A stretch of 6,349 bases of DNA, taken from Patescibacteria group bacterium UBA6065 (GTDB lineage: Bacteria; Patescibacteriota; Minisyncoccia; Phycocordibacterales; UBA6065). Shown here piece after piece: positions 1 through 4,692 of this stretch (position 1 is the first letter of the stretch; every line of letters begins with the position of its first letter). The notes below the pieces were generated by a model. The model did no database searches. It was not told where the DNA came from and saw only the letters and a list, made by a program, of their open reading frames with translations. Position numbers and translations under genes: made by a program. The stretch covers positions 1 to 6,349 of the forward strand of contig DIYB01000001.1 of assembly GCA_002428865.1 (NCBI GenBank), given 5' to 3'.

Positions 1-229
1 ATCAGGGTCTGGTTTCTCAGTATCAAATACAGTTTCAACGAGTCTCGGACCACTTCTCGGGGTTTCATCAAATGGATCGAGTATGCAATTCCGAATTGCG
101 GATCTGCCAATTGCACCCCTTATCAAAGATGTGCCACAGGTGAAAGGTACAAAGATTCCTGTCCAGATGTACGTGCAGAGTGATGGGGGTATTACAAAGG
201 ATGTGTTTACATTTGAGGTACAATTCTAA
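1..229 (+). CDS. C-terminal end of a secreted/surface protein with an IPT/TIG-like tail (5' partial)
   Basis: Reading from base 2, an open frame of 75 codons runs in from the left edge and stops at TAA 227-229. The start lies outside the window. The fragment begins SGSGFSVSNTV and has the pattern G-x-GF-x3-N-x-V, a Ser/Gly-rich turn (GVSSNGSSMQFRI), a PV-x-V-like strand (KIPVQMYV) and a final TFEVQF strand. That order is typical of the last beta sandwich of IPT/TIG immunoglobulin-like domains, which occur in cell-surface proteins. The domain call is from pattern memory and covers only one partial domain. The next gene begins 4 nt after the stop and is also exported, so the two probably form one transcript of surface proteins. 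Its wider function cannot be judged from this piece. Confidence 0.65.
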   Translation, partial: SGSGFSVSNTVSTSLGPLLGVSSNGSSMQFRIADLPIAPLIKDVPQVKGTKIPVQMYVQSDGGITKDVFTFEVQF

Positions 230-233
230 AATC

Positions 234-629
234 ATGCAGAAACGGTTTCGAAACATAGCCATACTCATCGTATGCATCGCCCTCATAGGCTTCTCGCCGT
301 TTCTGGCACACGCGCAACTCTCACTACCAGGATTTACTGGTATGTCGGTGTTCACATTTCCGTGCACATGCTCTTTGAGTTTATGGGGATTTTTTGCGCC
401 GCTCTACATCACCTCATTCCCACTTGCCGGTCCGATGGTGTACGTGCCGTGGGCGACCATACCATTTCTTAATTTTTTGCCGACCATACCACTTACGACA
501 AATGTCGGTGCATATATTCCCGCTGTTCAGGCCTGCTGGTTCTATGTGCCGCCGGTCTTTTGTGTACCGATTCCTGCGGTGGGTATGATGCTTTACGTCG
601 GTACAAGTCTTCCTGGCGGAGTGATCTAG
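234..629 (+). CDS. Small exported, four-cysteine, charge-free hydrophobic protein of unknown function
   Basis: The product has 131 residues. A signal peptide is clear: basic start MQKRFRN, hydrophobic core to about residue 24, and an AHA|Q cleavage site at 27/28. The predicted mature chain (28-131) contains no Asp, Glu, Lys, Arg or His. It is rich in Pro (15), Phe, Val, Leu and Ile and has four cysteines: C44 and C46 (PCTCS), C101 (ACW) and C110 (FCVP). It ends MMLYVGTSLPGGVI. The pattern PCTCS, then a C-x8-C pair and a final GTS motif, recalls short exported proteins I have seen in Parcubacteria, but I cannot name a family. An upstream in-frame ATG at 180 lies inside the previous gene and would bury the signal peptide, so ATG 234 is chosen. 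The only SD-like bases (GAGG 215-218) are 15 nt away, so translation may be coupled to the preceding stop at 229. Its last four bases overlap the end of ksgA on the other strand. Confidence 0.75.
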   Translation: MQKRFRNIAILIVCIALIGFSPFLAHAQLSLPGFTGMSVFTFPCTCSLSLWGFFAPLYITSFPLAGPMVYVPWATIPFLNFLPTIPLTTNVGAYIPAVQACWFYVPPVFCVPIPAVGMMLYVGTSLPGGVI

Positions 630-1405
630 ATGTGTTGTGCGAGTGCGAGCCAGTCTTGTGGTGACAGGTCCTCTGGGCGCACGGATTCATTCATAGACAG
701 TGTTGTAAATGCGTGCGCGATGGCCTCTCGAGAAGCAACCGTCTCGAGGTTGCGAGAAAGTTTTTTTCGTTTCTGTGCAAATCCAGCACGAACGATTGCG
801 AAAAAACGGCTCTCAGCCTCGGGTGACAGGAATGGGGAATGTATAGAATCGATTCGTAGTACCGCAGAATCAACTCCTGGTACAGGACGGAAACTCCCTC
901 TTCCTACTTTTCGTACAAGATCGGGTGTTCCATACACTTTGACTGAGATGGAAAGCATGCTCTCTTTTCCATCACGAGCAATGATGCGATCAGCAACTTC
1001 TTTTTGAACCATAAGCACCATGCAGGTAGGTTTTTTTCTTTCGCTCAAGAACCGTCTCACGATTGCGCCGGTGATGTAATACGGAATATTTGCGACAACC
1101 TTGTATGATCCTTTGGTAATTTCGTCGATTGGTGTCTCGAGTATGTCGCCGTGAATCAACTCAAACCGATGCGCGTACTCACCTTTTGTATACAGATTAT
1201 GAAGGTGTGAGATGAGTCGATCGTCTTTTTCAACAGCGATAACGTGTGCGCCTGCTTTGAGGAGTCCTAGGGTAAGTACGCCGGTGCCTGGACCTATCTC
1301 AATAACAGTCTCGCCTGCTATGATGCGAGCCGCTTTGATGATGTCATCAACAACCTGTGGTGCGGAGAGAAAATTTTGTCCGAGCGATTTTTTAGCAAAC
1401 GGCAT
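626..1405 (-). CDS. ksgA: 16S rRNA (adenine(1518)-N6/adenine(1519)-N6)-dimethyltransferase KsgA/RsmA
   Basis: KsgA uses S-adenosylmethionine to dimethylate two adjacent adenines in the 3'-terminal helix 45 of 16S rRNA, a late check on small-subunit assembly. The 259-residue product is close to the usual 260-275. It opens with the family signature KKSLGQNFL (5-13), then motif I EIGPGTG (36-42) for SAM, the ribose-binding acidic residue E59, D87 in the HGDIL segment, and the catalytic N106-IPYY motif (family N-L/I-P-Y). FRPVPGVDSAV (172-182) and the basic helix QKRKKLSRNL (211-220) are also family marks. All key residues are present. ATG 1405 is preceded by a strong Shine-Dalgarno, and the gene follows the helicase stop by 12 nt, so it is the second gene of that unit. 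Its TAG stop overlaps the convergent exported-protein gene by four bases. Confidence 0.97.
   Translation of the reverse strand: MPFAKKSLGQNFLSAPQVVDDIIKAARIIAGETVIEIGPGTGVLTLGLLKAGAHVIAVEKDDRLISHLHNLYTKGEYAHRFELIHGDILETPIDEITKGSYKVVANIPYYITGAIVRRFLSERKKPTCMVLMVQKEVADRIIARDGKESMLSISVKVYGTPDLVRKVGRGSFRPVPGVDSAVLRIDSIHSPFLSPEAESRFFAIVRAGFAQKRKKLSRNLETVASREAIAHAFTTLSMNESVRPEDLSPQDWLALAQHI
735..767 (+). terminator. Possible plus-strand terminator embedded in ksgA
   Basis: Downstream of the exported-protein gene, inside antisense ksgA, the plus strand reads GCAACC (735-740), a 7-nt loop, GGTTGC (748-753), then seven T (761-767). An alternative 5-bp stem TCTCG/CGAGA (742-746, 753-757) sits closer to the T run. 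The stem is short or too far from the T tract for a classic terminator, and the T run is the reverse of the conserved KRKK codons of ksgA, so it may be coincidental. Confidence 0.25.
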
Positions 1406-1410
1406 AGATG

Positions 1411-1417
1411 CCTCTTC
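1411..1417 (-). promoter_or_regulatory. Ribosome binding site of ksgA
   Basis: On the minus strand GAAGAGG lies 5 nt before the ksgA ATG and fills most of the 12-nt gap after the helicase TAA stop. This supports ATG 1405 as the true start and fits translation of ksgA from a helicase-ksgA message. Confidence 0.8.
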
Positions 1418-3355
1418 TTATATATCAAAATAGATGACTTTGCCACCCGCACGTTCGTACCGCTCCTCTCGCTCGATGTGCTCATCAGGTATGTCAAAGA
1501 TGAATTCAGACGGCACACCAACCTGACGTGACCCGAATATCGTGCGTATATTTGCATACGACGCGTAGATTTTTTTCTTTGCACGAGTCACTGCGACATA
1601 AAAGAGTCGTCTCTCCTCTTCCTCATCCCTGTTTCGTCCCTTTGATTCCATAGGTTTATGAGGAAAGAGGTCTTGTTCGAGGCCGACAATAAACACGTAT
1701 TCAAATTCGAGACCTTTTGATGCGTGGACTGTCATGAGTTTGACTCCTTTCTGCTTATCTTCCATCTCGTCCTGATCTGACGCGAGTGCGGCGTCTTCGA
1801 TAAGTTTTGCTACACCCTCCTCTGGTGGAAGAAAGTCGTATTTGACGGCGAGTGTCGCGAGCTCCCTCGCATTTTCTAATCGCTCAATATCTTCATCGGT
1901 GCCATCCCTCAGTTCCTGTTCGAGACCCGATGCGCGTAAGATAAATCGCACGACATCGGAGGCTTTCTCGGTGCGGATCTGTGCAACGATAGAATCGAGA
2001 AGCCCGTTAAATGATCGCCATTTTTCAAGTGTTTTTCCCGTGAGTGATGAAGCCATACCCGAAAAAACCTTAGCAATTGTTGCCTTCCCTAATCCCCTCG
2101 GAGGGACGTTGATGATTCGTTCAATGTCAGAGAGTGAGTCGCGATTTTGCGCTGCTCTCATAAACGAGAGAATATCTTTGACCTCTTTTCGTTCGAAGAA
2201 TCGTGTACCGAGCACCTGATACGGCACGTCCCTTGAGAGAAACGCCTCTTCGAGAGCGCGTGACTGAAAGTTTGCCCGATAGAGTACCGCAATCTCATGA
2301 GGATGCACTCCCCGAGCAATCAACTCCGCTGACTTCTCTGCAACAAAACGCGCCTCGTCGTTTTCATCAAACGCCTCAAATAGAGTCACCTTGTCACCGA
2401 CCACCCCTTTTGTGAATAGTTTTTTATCGAATCGATTCTTGTTTTTTTTGATGATCGCGTTGGCTACGGAGAGTATCGTCTGGGTCGATCGGTAATTCTC
2501 TTCGAGCATGACAATTTTTGGGTTTTTAAAGTCACGTTCAAAGTTGAGAATGTGTTTGATATCAGCCCCCCTCCAGCTGTAAATATTTTGATCAATGTCT
2601 CCAACTACGCATATGTTTTCTTCTATTCCGACCAAGAGTCGCGCGAGAGCGTACTGAACCTTGTTCGTATCTTGGTATTCGTCGATATGGATGTACTGCC
2701 ACTTTTTCTTGTATGACGTACGAATGTCATCGTGGGTCTCGAGGAGATGGAGTGCCTTGAGAATGAGATCATCAAAATCGAGTGCTTTTTCGCGTGAAAG
2801 GGCTGCTTCGTATCGTTCCCATACTCGGACAACAATGTCACGCATTGGGTTGGCTCCCACTGAGCCACGGATTGATTCGAGAGTTCTCGCATCGCCTTTT
2901 TCTCGTGAGATGATAGAGAGAATCATGCTGGGATCATACTGTTTAGTGTCCAAGCCGAGTTCCTCGAGGGCTCTTTTTATTGCTCGACGAGAATCGCTTC
3001 GATCAAAGATGGTGAAATGACGAGTGAGACCGAGCAATCGAGCATTTTCTCGAATGATATGCACGCCAAGTGCATGAAAGGTTGAGACAAACGGTGCGTC
3101 ACTTGGCGATATACCACCCTGACTTTCACGTTCAAGGAGCGTGCGTACCCGATCTCGCATCTCTTTTGCCGCCTTATTGGTAAAGGTGATGGCGAGGATG
3201 TTGTGTGGCGCTACGCCACATCGTATGAGATGCAGGATACGATACGTGAGTGTTTTTGTCTTACCTGCACCCGCTCCAGCAAGGATAAGGAGTGGTCCTT
3301 TGGTCGTGCAGACGGCCGTTCGTTGCTCAGTATTGAGGTCGTCGAGATAATTCAC
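1418..3355 (-). CDS. pcrA: UvrD/PcrA-type superfamily 1A DNA helicase
   Basis: An ATP-driven 3'-5' DNA helicase of the UvrD/PcrA/Rep family, which acts in nucleotide excision repair, replication restart and clearing of recombinase filaments. All family motifs are visible: Q motif LNTEQRTAV (7-15), Walker A AGAGAGKT (26-33), Ia ITFTNKAAKEM (56-66), Ib STFHALG (91-97), Walker B IDEYQDTN (224-231), III GDIDQNIYSWRGAD (252-265), IV EENYRST (285-291), GTRFFERKEVKD (383-394), V LMTVHASKGLEFE (540-552) and VI RRLFYVAVTRAK (582-593). At 645 residues it is shorter than PcrA/UvrD (about 720-730). It stops about 50 residues after motif VI, so the C-terminal Tudor-like region appears absent. The start is GTG 3355. 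An in-frame TGA 15 nt upstream blocks a longer form, and no Shine-Dalgarno is visible. UvrD, PcrA and Rep cannot be separated from sequence alone. Its stop is 12 nt before ksgA, so the two are likely co-transcribed. Confidence 0.95.
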   Translation of the reverse strand: MNYLDDLNTEQRTAVCTTKGPLLILAGAGAGKTKTLTYRILHLIRCGVAPHNILAITFTNKAAKEMRDRVRTLLERESQGGISPSDAPFVSTFHALGVHIIRENARLLGLTRHFTIFDRSDSRRAIKRALEELGLDTKQYDPSMILSIISREKGDARTLESIRGSVGANPMRDIVVRVWERYEAALSREKALDFDDLILKALHLLETHDDIRTSYKKKWQYIHIDEYQDTNKVQYALARLLVGIEENICVVGDIDQNIYSWRGADIKHILNFERDFKNPKIVMLEENYRSTQTILSVANAIIKKNKNRFDKKLFTKGVVGDKVTLFEAFDENDEARFVAEKSAELIARGVHPHEIAVLYRANFQSRALEEAFLSRDVPYQVLGTRFFERKEVKDILSFMRAAQNRDSLSDIERIINVPPRGLGKATIAKVFSGMASSLTGKTLEKWRSFNGLLDSIVAQIRTEKASDVVRFILRASGLEQELRDGTDEDIERLENARELATLAVKYDFLPPEEGVAKLIEDAALASDQDEMEDKQKGVKLMTVHASKGLEFEYVFIVGLEQDLFPHKPMESKGRNRDEEEERRLFYVAVTRAKKKIYASYANIRTIFGSRQVGVPSEFIFDIPDEHIEREERYERAGGKVIYFDI

Positions 3356-3366
3356 TACGACACTAT

Positions 3367-3372
3367 ATCATA
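3367..3372 (-). promoter_or_regulatory. Candidate -10 box of the helicase-ksgA unit
   Basis: The minus strand carries TATGAT 11 nt upstream of the GTG start, in an AT-rich stretch. Initiation about 7 nt downstream would leave a leader of roughly 5 nt, which fits the lack of a Shine-Dalgarno. No convincing -35 box is visible at 16-18 bp; a 10-bp palindrome, TAGAATTCTA (3380-3389), lies in the would-be spacer. Confidence 0.3.
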
Positions 3373-3449
3373 CATCGCTTAGAATTCTATAAAACCCTTA
3401 TTTTAAAAGGATATTTTTGAATTTTGGATGTGTTGGGGATAGACGGTGG

Positions 3450-3460
3450 ACAATGATTGT
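3450..3460 (+). promoter_or_regulatory. 5-1-5 palindrome touching the -35 box
   Basis: ACAAT-G-ATTGT is a perfect interrupted palindrome whose last base is the first base of the -35 hexamer. The AAT-N-ATT core resembles the centre of Fur/Zur-family 7-1-7 sites, but the outer bases match poorly. It could be an activator or repressor site or chance. Confidence 0.25.
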
Positions 3461-3487
3461 TGACTAATATACCCCCTTGGGTATAGT
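3460..3487 (+). promoter_or_regulatory. Sigma70-type promoter reading toward the LysM-M23 gene
   Basis: The -35 box is TTGACT (3460-3465) and the -10 box TATAGT (3482-3487), separated by 16 bp. Each differs from consensus at one position. Transcription would begin near 3494, giving a leader of about 125 nt before the TTG start at 3619. The spacer and most of the -10 box are occupied by a perfect inverted repeat, so the promoter is probably repressible. Confidence 0.7.
3468..3485 (+). promoter_or_regulatory. CsoR/CstR-like operator overlapping the promoter
   Basis: TATACCC-CCTT-GGGTATA is a perfect 7-4-7 inverted repeat that fills most of the spacer and covers four bases of the -10 box, the position expected for a repressor site. 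Its form (ATACCC, a four-base C-rich centre, GGGTAT) resembles operators of the CsoR/CstR/RcnR/FrmR family, which sense copper, persulfides, nickel/cobalt or formaldehyde. The resemblance is from memory of published consensus sites. No such regulator gene is in the window, so the ligand and partner are unknown. Confidence 0.55.
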
Positions 3488-3512
3488 GAAGAGGCACCGT
3501 AACGGATGAAAC

Positions 3513-3548
3513 TCTGAAAATGGCTCAACAGAGCCATAAAATGTCAGA
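3513..3548 (+). other. Two-part hairpin in the leader of the LysM-M23 transcript
   Basis: An inner 7-bp stem ATGGCTC/GAGCCAT (3520-3526, 3531-3537) with loop AACA is capped below by a 5-bp stem TCTGA/TCAGA (3513-3517, 3544-3548) across an A-rich internal loop. No T tract follows on the plus strand, so it is not a terminator for the peptidase. On the minus strand four T follow the inner stem, too weak to call. It may be an mRNA-stabilising or regulatory structure. Confidence 0.4.
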
Positions 3549-3618
3549 AAAGGACGCTTCTACTGGATAATACAACCGTATTTCTACTCTCTCTACAAAG
3601 GAATTCCGCTCGATCCAA

Positions 3619-4656
3619 TTGACTTATGGCGGAAATTCTAAAATATGGCTTAACAACAAGCTTTTTATTGCGAAGCTTGTTGTGCTTTTGGCTATTTTGT
3701 TCACCCCTTCTACGACACACGCGGGGATATTTTCGTTTATGAGAGAGATTGTTTCTGGTTATGAGGTCGAGGCTGGCGCTGTTTCTATCAATACTCAAAA
3801 CATGGCACTTCTTCAGGCGCCACTTTCTCCGGATACATCGGCCCGTGGTGGCGGAGAAATCGCCATTGTTGATGGGAGCGCCCTCCTGCCTGAAGCGGGT
3901 GTTGCGGGTACCTGGACTGACGTTGATGACTATCGATCGACTCAGATTAGTCTCTATGTGGTGCGACAGGGTGATTCACTCTCTCAGATTGCTAAGATGT
4001 TTGGGGTATCGGTTAATACGATTGTGTGGGCCAACAGTATCAAGGGACCAATTCGTGCAGGAGATGAGCTCGTGATCCTTCCTATCTCAGGTGTCAACCA
4101 TACCGTCGCAAAGGGTGAGACAGTACGTTCTATTGCGACAAAATATAAGGCGGATGTATCCGAGATCATTTCGTATAACAATCTTAAGGAGAATCAGGTG
4201 CTCGCCGTTGGCGACACTCTTCTCATCCCAGACGGTGAAGTAACAATCGCGCCTCGATCAACGACGGCGACACCAACCTCGCGCCTGCGTGGAGCAAGCA
4301 GCCCTTCATACGAAGGTTACTATGTTCGCCCACTTGAAGGTGGGAGGAAGACACAGGGTCTCCACGGATACAACGGCGTTGATTTCGGCGCGCCAACAGG
4401 AACGCCGGTTTATGCTGCCGCTGATGGTGTGGTAATTGTTGCTCGATATTCAGGATGGAACGGAGGATACGGTACCTATGCTGTTATTACACATCCAAAT
4501 GGAACACAAACGCTCTATGCTCACCTCTCTGCACTCATTGTGTCGCAAGGTGATTCGGTGAAACGTGGTGAGGCGATCGGAGCAGTTGGTTCCACGGGCA
4601 AATCAACCGGACCACATCTCCACTTTGAGGTTCGTGGTGCGAAAAATCCATTTTAA
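3619..4656 (+). CDS. Secreted LysM-LysM-M23 peptidoglycan endopeptidase
   Basis: A wall hydrolase expected outside the membrane, where LysM domains bind glycan strands and the zinc M23 domain cuts peptide cross-links. The 345-residue product has a signal peptide (basic/polar start, hydrophobic LFIAKLVVLLAILF at 15-28, THA|G near 35), an unassigned stretch 36-108, LysM 1 (about 112-156, YVVRQGDSLSQIA...VILPI), LysM 2 (about 161-204, HTVAKGETVRSIA...LLIP), a Ser/Thr/Pro linker (207-233) and the M23 domain (234-345). Catalytic-site motifs are intact: H249-GYNGV-D255, LYAHLS (299-304) and GPHLHFEV (331-338). The protein ends just after the last strand. The start is uncertain: TTG 3619 is the first usual start after an in-frame TAA at 3568, but the only SD-like AAAGGA (3597-3602) is 16 nt away. 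It keeps the charged signal-peptide n-region, which a later GTG at 3682 would lose. The CsoR-like promoter upstream probably drives it, and a strong terminator follows directly. Confidence 0.9.
   Translation: MTYGGNSKIWLNNKLFIAKLVVLLAILFTPSTTHAGIFSFMREIVSGYEVEAGAVSINTQNMALLQAPLSPDTSARGGGEIAIVDGSALLPEAGVAGTWTDVDDYRSTQISLYVVRQGDSLSQIAKMFGVSVNTIVWANSIKGPIRAGDELVILPISGVNHTVAKGETVRSIATKYKADVSEIISYNNLKENQVLAVGDTLLIPDGEVTIAPRSTTATPTSRLRGASSPSYEGYYVRPLEGGRKTQGLHGYNGVDFGAPTGTPVYAAADGVVIVARYSGWNGGYGTYAVITHPNGTQTLYAHLSALIVSQGDSVKRGEAIGAVGSTGKSTGPHLHFEVRGAKNPF
3653..3683 (+). repeat. 11-bp perfect inverted repeat in the signal-peptide coding region
   Basis: ACAACAAGCTT (3653-3663) and AAGCTTGTTGT (3673-3683) are exact reverse complements around a 9-nt loop, so the early part of the peptidase mRNA can form a long hairpin starting 34 nt after the TTG. 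It encodes NNKLFIAKLVV, with the two AAGCTT hexamers both read as Lys-Leu. Confidence 0.6.
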
Positions 4657-4692
4657 ATAAAAACCCACCAGTAATCTGGTGGGTTTTTTATT
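4656..4692. terminator. Bidirectional intrinsic terminator between the LysM-M23 gene and comM
   Basis: A 9-bp stem ACCCACCAG/CTGGTGGGT (4663-4671, 4676-4684) with loop TAAT is flanked by five A on the left and six T on the right, so each strand shows a GC-rich hairpin followed by a T run. It begins at the peptidase stop codon. On the other strand it contains the TAA stop of comM (4688-4690). It therefore ends both convergent transcripts. Confidence 0.92.

Noticed and set aside
180..233. Longer N-terminus for the exported protein starting at ATG 180
   Set aside because: It lies within the coding end of the preceding gene and would put 18 extra residues before a normal signal peptide; ATG 234 gives a standard basic n-region.
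3520..3541. Minus-strand intrinsic terminator at the ATGGCTC/GAGCCAT hairpin
   Set aside because: Only four T follow, and no minus-strand gene needs termination there because comM already ends at 4690.
3520..3570. A 16-codon gene in the leader (MAQQSHKMSEKDASTG)
   Set aside because: No good ribosome binding site, start codon within a stem, and no recognisable product; kept only as part of the leader finding.
3619..3647. A second promoter (TTGACT, 17 bp, AATATG) at the start of the peptidase gene
   Set aside because: The -10 match is only three of six bases, and transcription from it would remove the charged part of the signal peptide.
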